Assembly: GCA_000442125.1 (NCBI GenBank)
Contig: KE546969.1
Location: forward strand, 248,001-312,000
Direction: 5' to 3'
DNA length: 64,000 nt
Source of the DNA: Opeltia flavorubescens
Lineage: Eukaryota > Ascomycota > Lecanoromycetes > Teloschistales > Teloschistaceae
Shown here: positions 44,494-55,615 of the stretch, piece after piece
Layout of the letters: every line of letters begins with the position of its first letter
Numbering within the stretch: the stretch's first letter is position 1
Made by a program: the position numbers and the translations under genes
Notes under the pieces: model-generated
Told to the model about the DNA's origin: nothing
What the model saw: only the letters and a program-made list of their open reading frames with translations
The model's database searches: none

Positions 44494-45638
44494 ATGGGTA
44501 TCGCCTTCGATTACGCGCCCGAACGGCCTGAGAACATCGATCGAATACTCAACAGCCTCGACCGATACAACCCAGAAACCACGACAGTACTCCAGGACTA
44601 CGTAACGCAACAATGCGAAGACCGGTCCTATGACTGCTATGCGAATCTCGCCTTACTGAAACTGTAAGTCCTCTCCTCTACATCCCATCCTCAAAAAGCA
44701 AAAGGAACACAAAATGATGATCAAAATACCACAAACGTTTCCTATTACCTGAAGTTTTTCCCTCAAAAGAAAAAACCTATGAAGCAGAAAACCGTTATTA
44801 GCTCTATCTGAACCCTTCTCTCTCTCCTCTCCCATTCAATCCCCCCTCCCCCTCGAAACCACAAACCAGCTGACCATCTCCCTCTCTTCCAACCAAAAAT
44901 AGATACCAATTCAACCCGCACCTCCTCCGCGAAGAAACCGTAACCAACATCCTCACAAAAGCCCTCACCGTCTTCCCCACCCCCGACTTCTCCCTATGCC
45001 TGCACCTCCTCCCCTCCTACATCCTCTCCCCGCCCACCCCCAACAACCCACAAAATTCAAACCCCACGCACAACCCCGCGCCAGGCGACGCTCCCTTGCC
45101 GGAAGCAGTACAAAAGTTAACCACGCTAAATACCCTCCTCTCCTCCGCGCAATACACACGTTTCTGGTCGACGTTGAATAGCGACGACCTCTACGCGGAT
45201 TTGATAGCAGATGTCGCCGGTTTTGAAGAGTTAATGCGCGTGAGGATAGCAGTTACGGTGGGGCAGAGCTGTAGGGAGGTAGATCGCGGGGTTTTGGAGG
45301 GGTGGTTGGGGATAGGAGGTGGGGGGTTTGAGCATTTTGTGAGGGAGGTTTGTGGATGGGGGGTTGATGATACTGTTGCAGTGGGAGATGGAGGAGGAGG
45401 AGGAGGGAAGGGGGGAAAAGTGGTGATACCGGTGAATAAGGAGAATGAAGCTAAGGGAACGGTTGTGAGGGAGGAGGTGAAATTTGACCGTGAGTGTCTC
45501 TCTTTCCTTTTGCCCCCTCTCCGATGTGCTTGCTGTAAATTCGTATTGCGTGGGAAGTGGGTGGATGGGGAGACCATGGCTAATGATTTGATAGAGTTTG
45601 CGAGGGTCATCAGGAGGGCGTACGAGCAGCCTGCTTGA
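44494..45638 (+). CDS. Translation initiation factor eIF3 subunit K
   Basis: Three exons (44494-44663, 44903-45489, 45595-45638) close to 266 residues. The start Met precedes [19 protein letters not shown], the conserved eIF3k N-terminus. The HAM/PCI region follows ([20 protein letters not shown] + [11 protein letters not shown]), then a Gly-rich insertion ([11 protein letters not shown]) before [12 protein letters not shown]. The last join gives [17 protein letters not shown], the family C-terminus; it needs the acceptor TTTGATAG at 45594 with branch GCTAAT. The first intron is long (239 nt). The last is 105 nt, a multiple of three and free of stops, so retention would give a 301-residue protein. 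eIF3k binds eIF3l at the periphery of the 43S complex and is non-essential in many fungi. Confidence 0.92.
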
Positions 45639-45941
45639 GTTGATACGATCGAGTCTTTTGGCGTTAGAGGGCTCGAAGGACACGGCACAGAAATTATGTG
45701 TGCATGAGGCAATGTGAAAAGCTACAGGCAGGAATACTGGATCAATTGACCATTTTTCTATTCATGCGTTTAATCTCCTGCATTCTACAGAACCTTTGTC
45801 CCTAATCTGCCTGCGCTTCATCTCCTGCCAGACTCATCGTCCTTCTCGCAGGTTGACCTACCACCCTACTCCGATAGAGGCGTTCATCCCAAATACTCTC
45901 TTCGTCTCAAGCCTCAAACCCTCCACCCTTCAGCCAATCCA
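45639..45941. terminator. Convergent 3' region, eIF3k / TSR4
   Basis: 303 bp between convergent stop codons. It presumably holds both poly(A) sites. No strong signal was identified. Confidence 0.35.
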
Positions 45942-47370
45942 TCAATCCTCCCACGAAACCCCCACCCACTCCTCCACCCACCCCACTATTCCCTCCCCCT
46001 TCACACAATCCCCCCCACAAACACCCACAACCACACTCCCCCACTCCATCCCCTCCAACCCCCCTCCTTCATCCTCATCATCCCCAGCCTCAAGCTCAGA
46101 AATCGCATGCGGCGTGAGCTGAAACTCAAAAACCCTCTCCCTACCACAATTTTCGCATTTCGGGATCCTGTTCCCATCTCCCACACCACCACCACCTTGT
46201 CCCATAGTCGTCGTCGTAACTTTCGTAGCTGTGGCTGAAGTACTGGGGTTTGTCGATGGGGAGGAAGAAGAAGGAAAGGCCCTCCCCACCTCATCACTCT
46301 TACTATACAACAACGGTCTTCCTCCAAACTCGTAGCGGAGAACTTGTTCGGGATTCTGCGCCAGGCGGGCTGCGAAGCGGAGGAATGTGTTGTCTGCGCG
46401 GGAGGAGGGGGAGAGCCAGGATTTAGGATCGTCGTTGTCGTCGGCGGGTTCGGTGGTTGATAATGTGTCTATTTTTGAAGAGGAGGATGGGGATAGGTGT
46501 GGTTGAGAGGGGGAAGGTAGGTCGAGGGTTTCGTAGTCGGCGGAGAGGTGGTAGGTTGGGTAGGGAGTGGGGAGGAGGGAGGGAGAGGGGAATGGTGTTG
46601 GTGGCGAGGGGGGTGAAGGTTGTTGTGTGGAGGGTGGTGGTGGGGAGGATATGCGGGCTTTTTGGGCGAAGGTTTGGGGGAGGGTGGATGTTTGGTCGTT
46701 GTTGGTCGTGTTTGTAGTTGTGGTTGCTTCTGGAGGTTGAGGAGGTTTCGTAGGGAGGGTAAAGTGCTGTTGTCTTTGATGGCCATAGGGGATCGGGTCT
46801 GCGGCTTTGGATGTAGAAAAAGGATTTGCATTCATAGGTAGATGAGAAGTGGAGAAGGGATTAGCGTTAATGGGTGTTTGCTTTTGCGTATTGGATTTGA
46901 AAATTGAGTCCCCAATTTTGGTCGCTTGGGGCTTTGGTTTTGGGATCGATGGTGACGGAGATGTGTGGTTGGATTGAGACGAATTCTTCTCGGTGGATGG
47001 TGCTATCTTGGTGCCTCTGATTGCCCTGATGGTCCCTGATTTCCTTCGACAAGGCTTATTCCTACAGGCAAATAGATAGAGTCTTCGCTCGTGACCAGGA
47101 AAATATTCGGGTAGATCTCCGTTCAATTGGAGGAGTAGTGCCATCATTGAATTACACGTCTTGCATTTTGCTAGCGACACTGATGGAGGTCGATTATCGA
47201 GCCATGTCTGTGTGAAAGGTTAAGAAATTCTATGGCTGTTTGGCGTTTCAACGTACAGGAAAGCCTCCCAGCTGGCTAATTGTATCATCTGTAGGCTCTT
47301 TCGATGCGTATCCAAGCATAACATTTGTTGTGGTATACTGTCCCTCATCATCCTCAGATGAATCGCTCAT
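45942..47370 (-). CDS. TSR4: TSR4 / PDCD2-family ribosome-biogenesis chaperone
   Basis: Two exons, 47370-47257 and 47207-45942, across a 49-nt intron (GTACGT donor, CACACAG acceptor); 459 residues. It opens with an acidic MSDSSEDDEG, then VMLGYASKEP and LGGFPTWLDN, the PDCD2 N-terminal motif. The zinc-binding part follows (CKTCNSMM, then CRNKPCRR). A disordered Pro/Ser/Thr/Gln linker of over 150 residues leads to the PDCD2_C domain (QVLRYEFGGRPLLYS, then KCENCGRERVFEFQLTPHAI). Tsr4/PDCD2 is a dedicated chaperone of ribosomal protein uS5 (Rps2) for 40S assembly. The linker DNA is strongly skewed, G-rich on the plus strand around 46.5-46.7 kb. Confidence 0.88.
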
Positions 47371-47629
47371 ATTCGAGGCTATTGTGTAGGTATATCAATT
47401 TAAGAATTTTAATGTTTTCGATTTTCGAATCTACAATGACGGAGGATCTGCACTATCTTATCACCGAGGTCTGTCATTGGCTCATTACAACTTGAGAAGC
47501 CCCTGAAAGCCAACGTCAAAAGCTATTTCCACAAGTGTAGACTACCAAACAAGCAATCCAATCCGATAAGAAATACCTATGAGACCAGCTAATTTGCCAC
47601 AAGAAATTACATGCACAGTACATCCAAAT

Positions 47630-48383
47630 CTACTTCTTCAAGACGCCCTTTGGCCGCTTCCTGACACCCGCCTTCTTCGTCGTTGGCCCTACAGTGCGCT
47701 GCTTCTTCGTAGCCTTCTTTGAAGGTGACAGAGTCGAGGTATTAGTATCAGCGCCGTTATTTTTGCTGTCATTGTAGGAGCTGCTTCCGCTGCTGGGAGA
47801 GGCGGAGCGGCGGGAGGGAATCGAGGTATCGGCGTCGGCGCCAGCGCCGGCGGAGGAAGAGGACGACGAGGAAGCAGGGGAAGCAGGAGTAGAGGAAATC
47901 GGGATATCGCCATCACCATCGCCACTGGCCTTGTCGCCGGCATCGTCATTGTCGCTGTCATCGCCGTCGTCTTCGAAGTGCACGTGCTTCCCAGTGTCTG
48001 GTGGAGTGAGTTCCAGATATACGAGCGAGGGATCAATGCCGTAGCGCATGATTTGCTTGTCCAGCAAACCATGTTCCATCTGCAGGGAGAGCCAGAAGGC
48101 GGTGAATTGGGACGTATTAAGGATCTGATTGATAAGATCAGTCAAATGCATTGGAAAGACATGGCTTGCTAAATGGGCAAGGAAGGTCACTCACAGCGTT
48201 GTAGTATGCCATCTTGTAAGCGATGGGGAAGTCAGCGCGATCGATCATCTCCAGGATGGTCTTTTCGATGTACGCGCGGGTCACTGCGCCGAGATCGTCC
48301 TGACGACTGCGGATGTAGCCCGTGGTGAAGGCGAGGTAGATGGTCATGAGAGTGAGCTGTGCGGAGATTGCAGAGGGAGACAT
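47630..48383 (-). CDS. Unrecognised acidic/Ser-rich fungal protein
   Basis: Two exons, 48383-48195 and 48124-47630, across a 70-nt intron (GTGAGT donor, CAATCAG acceptor); 227 residues. Residues 1-100 look folded and helical (AQLTLMTIYLAFTTGYIRSR, then LEMIDRADFPIAYKMAYYN, then FTAFWLSLQMEHGLLDK). The middle is acidic (DDGDDSDNDDAGD), then a Ser/Ala/Pro-rich segment and a Lys/Arg-rich tail (KKATKKQRTVGP, KRPKGVLKK) that could serve as nuclear signal. The upstream start Met is taken because the frame matches the splice. I recognise no family; the helical part could be a fungal-specific nuclear protein. Confidence 0.68.
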
Positions 48384-49928
48384 GGTGACGTTAGAATTAT
48401 TGATGGTGCGAAACGAGCATTGGTATCGATGGCAGATGAAGACTGTAGAAAGAGCAGGCCAGATATACAGGCTTCGCGAGCAAATTCGGTATGAAGGCAG
48501 TTGTAATATGAACCGCGAGACGTGGAAGATGGATGTTGATGAAGAGCAGGAAGAGGAAGCAAGAAAAAGGATACGAGATGCTTGAGTACTTGCGCAGCGA
48601 GAGTTTTTTTGTCGCATTGACGTCTATTGTCTATAGAACTGCTAATGTACCCCCGATGGCTGGGTATATAAATGGCTATTGTCATAAAATTTACAATAGG
48701 CAACATGACTTGGCCTGATTGAGTACAGTGAACGGGAAATTATTAACCCCTGAATGTCCCATACAGAGAATTCTATTGTCACAAATGTTATAAAGACGTG
48801 CGTAGTAATAGCAATATTGGAATGTTGGAAAACACGAAGCATAGCTTCATGTAATTGTGGCTCTGTAGGAGCATTGTCACCATGCAATTGAGAATATATG
48901 AAAATGAGCCTGTTTTTGGCTCGATATACGATGGAATCATTGGTCAGATAATCGACAGAACAGCATATGTAGTATGCAACGAGTGTTCAATTGCAGTGGT
49001 ACCGACAGCAAATAAAGAAAGAAACCCCTGAATGCCACCATACATAAAATTCGGAGGCTAGAATAATAGATAAGGGTAATGAAAGAAAAGAATAAAGTAC
49101 TAAGTTCTTGATATCTTGGGTTGAAAATACTAAAAAACCGAACAGCTTAACTGGTTGGAGTGCTGGATTTTCCCTCTTGTACTCTTTACCTAAATCACTC
49201 GCTCGAACCGAAAGTTCGCCCGTCGCTCCGGCGGCGGCGTGGATGGACATTTGCCAATGCATGTACTATTCATACATTCAGTTCTAGCGAACATATGGCG
49301 GAGATTGAAAATGAAGATGTTATTTTTTTGTGTATTTTTTGGCTTTTTTTGGCCCATCGTGAGCTGACCAAATTTCGTACTCGGGTAGGATTCGAACTGT
49401 ATTTTCTGGATAAGTTTTGTTCATTGGGAAGCTAGCGCATCGTTGACATAAGAGAAATTGACACCAGCCTTACCGTCAACCGAGAGTGACTCGCGCCATT
49501 TGGACTGAAGAGCATTCCTTCTCCCTAGAGGAGACTGACTCATCGATGCTGCCTGTTCAATCAGACCTTATCACAGCCCATAGAGGCCAGGCAGAACACC
49601 TATTAAGGATTTTCACCTCCAACAAAGCCGGGAAGGTATCGATCAAGATTCGCCGGTAATGAAGCAGGCTTCTGATGCGGTAGCCTTACAGGTGAGTAAA
49701 CAACTGCTTCTTCAGCTTTTGTCGTTAACAGACCATGTATGTATTGAATGGGTATTTCCTTGAGCTTCCAATGTGCATTGCAAAGGTGACTGTCCGATTC
49801 AGAGAAGTAGAAGCATCCCTAGGTCAGTATCCAGCGTCGACAATGAGAATTTCAATGCCCATAAAACCATTCTGAGGAGATTCACTCCAAGATCCATCCA
49901 GGAAGCACCTCTTCCAAGGACCTACAGA
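48384..49928. other. Intergenic, possible tRNA-like relics
   Basis: 1.5 kb between the unrecognised gene and the HNH gene. Two weak tRNA-like pieces face each other: 49143-49228 on the plus strand (TTAACTGGTTGGAGTGCTGG, then GCTCGAACC) and 49381-49455 on the minus strand (AACGATGCGCTAGCTTCCC, then GTTCGAATCC). Neither folds into a full cloverleaf by eye. Otherwise nothing. Confidence 0.35.
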
Positions 49929-50749
49929 TCACCTTGCCTTCCACCTCACCCTCCCCACCCACCTCGCCCACGCAACAACATCCTCCCTCGCCATCAACCT
50001 CTCCACACTCCAAAACTCCCTCGCCAACTCCTCATTACTAGCAATCCGATGGACAAAGCTATGACAAGCTCTACACAGCCAAGCCACACTATTCAAACGC
50101 CATTCTTCATGCCAACCCCGCTTGATGGCTTTAGCATGGACCTGCTTCGGGATTAAATGGTGATACGACAGCGGAATCCAGTCTCGGTCGCAGATCTCGC
50201 ATGCTGAGGTACGAGTCGTTGACCAGATGGGAGGAGGAGCTGTGGCTGCGTTGACGTATTCTTGGAGGATGGAGGTGAGGAATTTGGGGAGGTCGGATTG
50301 GGAGGAGAGGAGACCGTATGCGGAGAGGGATTCAGAAACTGATGGGGGAACGGTGGTTAGGAATTGCTCCAGGACGTTGGATGGTAGTGGATCGCTGAAT
50401 CTTTCGGCCAGTCGAGGGTCGTTCTGGACCTTTGAATACGACAGAGACTGCACCTCGATGGGGAAGGATTCAAAGATTTCTGATGCGACATACTGAGGCT
50501 CCTCAGCTTTGTGGGCTTGGAGTGAATTCAAAGTTCGCCTACGTCAGTGAATTCTGCTAATTCCTCGGCATCGCCTGGATCAGTATGGTTCACTTCGATT
50601 TCATCTTTCACGGCTTTAACGTTGTTCTTGCGAAACCTGGATTTTCGCTTTTTGGCCTTGGTATTTTCTAGAGCTGAACGTTGCACGAGAGGCCCGGAGA
50701 GACAGTCACGGAACAACTCAAGGTTCTTCCGCGATTCATCTAAGGACAT
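49929..50749 (-). CDS. HNH-endonuclease-type protein
   Basis: Two exons, 50749-50543 and 50492-49929, across a proposed 50-nt intron (donor GTAGGC, acceptor CCTCAG), giving 256 residues. A TTG-led extension upstream has no ATG, so I start at MSLDESRKN. The N-terminal 70 residues are basic (KAKKRKSRFRKNN), perhaps a nuclear signal. The C-terminus carries a zinc-linked HNH module: CEICDRDW, then YHHLIPKQ, then RLNSVAWLCRACHSFVH. The two His and the Asn/His order fit the HNH family. Such proteins in fungi have no fixed role; DNA cleavage or binding is inferred. The start codon is 214 bp from the divergent HAD gene. The intron join is the weaker part of the model. Confidence 0.78.
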
Positions 50750-50963
50750 GAGTGTTACTTCCTTCCGTCTGACCCTTTCCTGGAGAAAGATGGTCGTCGA
50801 ATTATGCAATGGTTCATATCTCGGCTAGCGCGGGAGGCGGCCGACAGCTGTGCGTCATTGGTTGAGATGACGTCTACTTCTTCAGTATGGAAATCCAAAT
50901 ATAAGGGTAGAGTTTAGCAAGAATGAAAAAAAGACGATTCATTCCTATTTCTTTCTTATCGCA

Positions 50964-51821
50964 ATGGCATCTAGCAATAAAACGATCATAGCATTCGATC
51001 TCTACGGAACATTGTTATCCACCGAATCCATCGCCAAAGAACTAGCCAAGCATTTCGGCGAGGAGAAAGCAGCCACCATTGCAGCAACATGGCGGAAGTA
51101 TCAACTAGAATACACCTGGAGACTGAATAGCATGAGTGCGTAATCCTCAAATTCCATTCCGTAATTCTTAAAAAAAATTGCTCTCCCAAAGCTTATATCA
51201 TGCCCATCAAGAAAGTCACAATCACTAATCCCAACTAAAGATCAATACATCCCCTTTTCGACCATCACGGAACGATCTCTCAAGCACGCCCTCTCAGAAT
51301 CCAACCTCTCCCCCAGCCAAGAAATCCAAACCTCACTCCTATCCGCCTACGACTCCCTCTCCACATTCCCCGACGTCCCTCCCGAGCTCTCCCTCATCGC
51401 ACAAAACCCCTCCATAACCCCAGTAGTATTCTCGAACGGAACGCAAAAGATGGTGACAAACTCCGTCTACCATTCCCCGGATCTATCGCCGCATGCCGCA
51501 GTTTTCAAGGACGTCATTACAGTAGAGGAGGTAGAGAGGTTTAAACCGCATCCGGATGTGTATTACCACCTAGCGAAGAAGGTGGGGAAGGGGATGGAGC
51601 AGATGGGGGAGATGTGGTTGGTAAGTGGGAATCCATTCGATATCGTGGGAGCGAAAGCCGTGGGGATGAAGACTTGCTGGGTTGATAGGGGTGGAGGAGG
51701 GTGGGTTGATGGATTGATCGAAGGGGAGAAGGGGAGACCGGATTTAGTGATGAAGGGATTAGGTGAAGTTATGAAGGGGAATGAGGATGACGGTGATGTT
51801 CGGAAACCGTGGGAGAAGTAG
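50964..51821 (+). CDS. Haloacid-dehalogenase (HAD) superfamily hydrolase, type II-like
   Basis: Two exons, 50964-51135 and 51241-51821, across a 105-nt intron (GTGCGT donor, ACTAAAG acceptor); 250 residues. Motif I is AFDLYGTLL with the nucleophile Asp12. Motif II is FSNGT. The Lys of motif III is in RFKPHPDVYYHLA. Motif IV is SGNPFDIVGAKAVGM. The helical cap sits between Asp12 and motif II. This fits the L-2-haloacid dehalogenase-type group; its natural substrate in fungi is unknown, and related enzymes hydrolyse phosphates or halogenated acids. The second exon's first bases complete AAT (NSMNQYIPFS), supporting the splice. Confidence 0.87.
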
Positions 51822-52457
51822 GTCGTTTCAAGATAATCGATGAGGCTAAAATGGAGTGGATGATGGTCCCGAAGTTCGAGGACCTGATGAATGAATGTAC
51901 GAAGACTTGAAAAGTAATGGGAAAAGCGCTAAGGAGCAATAGAAGGAAAACAATGCAACGGGTCATCCTCTCAACTTCCCGGTCCACTTACAGGTTCAAT
52001 AGCAAGATATTGTCCATTTCTCCTGTTCTCGCCCCGGAACCTAACACCGATCACCCCATTTTTAGAGTAGAAAAAACGTCATGCACTTTGCCAGTGTGAT
52101 TTACGTATACGAGAGGGATGAGTAATACTATGGGGGTAATCAATCACGGATACACTTCAGTTAAAAGCCCTTTTTCAACCAACGCAAGAAAGGTTGTTTC
52201 TCAGGATATGAAAGAAGCATGTAAGATGTTGTCGTATATGAATTTGATCCGAAGAAATGAGAAACACACGTATAATGCAGAACAGAGCGCAAGCTATATC
52301 TATGTAAACTTGAACCGCGCAATACCTACCATGGCTGTAGGCTCAAGACCCTCCTGTCATTTTAACTTTAAATATCTCCCTCTTGACTTCAAACAAGTAA
52401 AAAGACAACAAAGATAATCAAATGGGTATATTTCCCAGAACTTGCCCCCCAAAATTT
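51822..52457. terminator. Convergent 3' region, HAD / ankyrin gene
   Basis: 636 bp between convergent stops, AT-leaning. Short frames only. Poly(A) sites are presumed here. Confidence 0.35.
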
Positions 52458-54574
52458 TCAATTGAGCAATGCTTCATACACATCATGAGGATCCATTGTG
52501 CGAAGAAATTCCTTCAGATCCACCCCCATACTTTCCGATGCGGTTTTGAAACGCTTCCACATATTGTCGACTCCCTCGGCGTTACCCCCCACAGAATCCC
52601 ATACTCCAGGAAGGTTTTCTTTCAAATATGACACGAGATACTTCTTGTCCTCCTCCTCCTGCTTCTTCTCTTGCTCCCTCTCCCGCTCCCTCTCCTGCTC
52701 CCTCTCCTCTTCCAGCTCTAACTGCCGCAGCTTCTCCCATTGCTTCTCTCTTTTCTCATACACCACTGTCAGATACCGCACCGCCTCCTCATTCCCTTCT
52801 TTCCGATGCAACCGCGCATGCTGCAGCGCATTTCTACCCCATTGAGTTTCCGCGTCCAGGTCCGCTCCGCGATCGACGAGCAATTTCAAGACACCCACCT
52901 GTCCCGTGCTCGCAGCTTTCAATAGAGGAGTTTCTTCATATCGTATATCCTTCTCCTCAATGTCGATACCCAGATCCAGCATGATCCGTACAACGAATGG
53001 GAAGCCGCGCCAGCACGCGACGTGTAGAGGGAATTCGCCGATGAGGTTGCGACATCGAGGATTCGCACCACGTGCCAGGAGAGCTCTGACAGCGGCCTCT
53101 CTACCCTCTGCAGCGGCTAGGAAAAGGGGCGTAGCTCGACAGGATCGACTCCAATCCCATACGGTGGTATCCGATGTTTGGGCTTCGATATTGCAGCCTC
53201 TATTGATGAGCTCATCAATTATCTGCGCATTGCCAGTATGGGCGGCTTGATGGAGTGGCGTCCATCCTTCGTCGTCATGGATCGTGATAGAGGCTCCACG
53301 TTCAAGGAGGAGCTGGGTAATGCCGCCACTTGTGCTATTTTGCCCTATGGCTTCTTGCAGGGCTGTCCGATCAGTGCAGTTTTTGGCGTTTATGTCAGCT
53401 CCTTTGTCAATTAGTAACCGGGCAATATCCTCGTGGCCCTTTACGGCTGCCCAATGGAGAGCTGTTCTTCCTCCATTGAACTTACGAGTCCTGCGATCTC
53501 CTAGAGGAGTCGTCGTGATATCGATGTTAGCATGTAGGTCTAGCAGCAGTCGAACAATATCCGTATGTCCCTGAATGACAGCGATATGGATGGCTGCATT
53601 GCCATCCGGTCCCTTAGCGTTGATGTCGGCACCTTCTTCGACTGCAACTTCGACCAACAGTCCGTCACCTTGATGTGAAGCGGCGAGGAGAGCATTTCTC
53701 TGGTTTTCTGCTCGGCGAAGCCGTTCAACCTTGTCGATGACCTGGTCCCCTGATTTGCTAATATTCGGAGTTAATACAAACTTCTCTCAGCTTAGAAACT
53801 ATTCACCAACCTTGATCCCGTGCCTTGCAGTGTCGTGTCGGAGTTTAATTGAATTTTATGGAGATCTTCTATTGACGGCCTCGGAGGTGACGTAGAGCTG
53901 GCGTACTGGGAAGTGGTCTCTATCTCCTCGACATATCTTCGGAGCGCAAATCCAGCGTCGGTATCGCCGGAGCCGCGTCGGATGGGCTTTCTTGGGACAC
54001 TGTTTCCCACCGCAACCAGCTTGATGTTGCAGAGCCTGTAGCACAGCGTTATCGTTCACGCCTACTCGGTCCCTTGTCATCTTCCCCATGTGCTCCCTGG
54101 GAGAGGGCAACGAAACCGGACTTACGTCCCAACAGCCGTCAATCCTGTATTCAAAGTTGCCTTAGTTGCGTCCACCCTACTGGTTAATTCCAATATCTCT
54201 TTCTTTCCCATCCACCATTTCAGATCATTACTGCTAAATCGTTTTCGTTCACCATCTAGAGGCCGAATAAACCCCTGGATCTTGACCATGAGCTGTCCCA
54301 AAATGTTTGTACAATTCTTCAATGGCTCGCTCAAGTTTGCCAACAACGTTATCAAACTCTCGTCATCGGCAATTGCAGCAGTGACTTTCGAGTCCTTCAG
54401 TGAGGACTCGAGGGAGAATAGGATATTGTAAAAGGCGTGTGTATCACGGGAGATGTTCTTGACTTCGCTAGGCGCCGAGCGAACGGTGTCGATAAGCTCG
54501 CATAGCGATTTAGAGGATTGAGCTGCTACGGAAACAATGCCAAGAACACCAGCGACAATAGAGAAAGGATCCAT
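52458..54574 (-). CDS. Fungal STAND N-terminal domain fused to ankyrin repeats, no NACHT
   Basis: Three exons (54574-54126, 54035-53811, 53757-52458; introns 90 and 53 nt) close to 657 residues. Met at 54574 precedes DPFSIVAGVLGIVSVAAQSS, the same N-terminal domain as the NLR at 6015. This domain runs to about residue 150. A 75-codon linker exon (VGNSVPRKPIRRGSGDTD) follows, then about eight ankyrin repeats from VEVAVEEGADINAK to NALQHARLHRKEG. The C-terminus has a charged coiled segment of repeated Glu-Arg/Glu-Gln (about residues 565-600) and a helical end. There is no P-loop, so it cannot work as a NACHT switch. It may be a NACHT-less relative or a regulator of the NLRs (inference). No broken frame is visible. 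Confidence 0.86.
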
Positions 54575-55615
54575 GGCCCCGGAGGTGTATGGTAATGCAA
54601 AGCCTGCAAACAAAGAAGAGAGATTCCGGGTGCTAATGCAGACGCCTCTCATCTTTCGATCAGGCTAAACGTATCAAGCACAGCAGGTTCATAGCAGGTA
54701 AAGAAAGACCGAGATAATCAAAGACTACCTAGAGCACATCTTTGATTGGGGATGCTGCGACCATGACCTCCGGAACGTAATATGAACGAGCACTCATTCA
54801 GTAAGAGGGTGGAGCGGGGCTCTGGCCGTGTAATTTGGCCATTGACCATGAGCTGGCTAACAGCCTCAGCAGCTCGAGATAGGCTGGTGTATCCCTGTGC
54901 CGATCCAGCTGGTGTCAGACGCAGGATGACGATACCACGATGCATGCGACAAATGGCTAAGTTTTAGAGGCAGCCAATACCAACCGGGCATGAATATGAA
55001 TACCCTACAATAGAGGTAGCGATTTATCGAAAGACTAGAAAGGGAAACCAACTCGAGGCGTCGAAACCTGACCTCATCGAGAAACTGTAGAACTTGAAAA
55101 AAGGCTGGAAGATGCCACTCATTGTGATCATAATGCGTACTCTTCAAGTCGATAAAGGAAGAAGGTATCATTGAGGGATCTTGGGTAGTATAACGAGAGT
55201 GGTGTTCACAGAATATATAATATATAGCGTTTGGCACGGTATTATTGTGACTGTTCGAGAAATAGTCAATTTTGGCAAGCGAAAGTCGTGACGCAAGCAG
55301 TAGAAACACACAGCGGTATGACCTCCGATAACACGGAGAGAGCGACCGTCGGAGAATGGGATAAAATGCAAATCAAATCAGATAAGATGTCAAAACCTAT
55401 CTCAACCTTGATGCTCGATGTCGATCATTCATTGAGGCAGGATTAAATGCAAAAACTTTAACGGCCCCCAGTATCTCGGTCTGTGAAGCTAAGAGTAGAG
55501 ATCCCCTTGATATCGTAGAGTCTCGTCTCCGTAATGATCAGAAGACTAGTTGTTATACACTATGCCCGCCCGCTATGCAGTACCACATATTGTATGTCAA
55601 CGACAAAAACCTCCC
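54575..55615. other. Intergenic, no gene recognised
   Basis: 1.04 kb holding the promoter of the NACHT-less ankyrin gene and the 3' flank of mitochondrial IF-2. Short frames on both strands look like chance. Confidence 0.45.
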
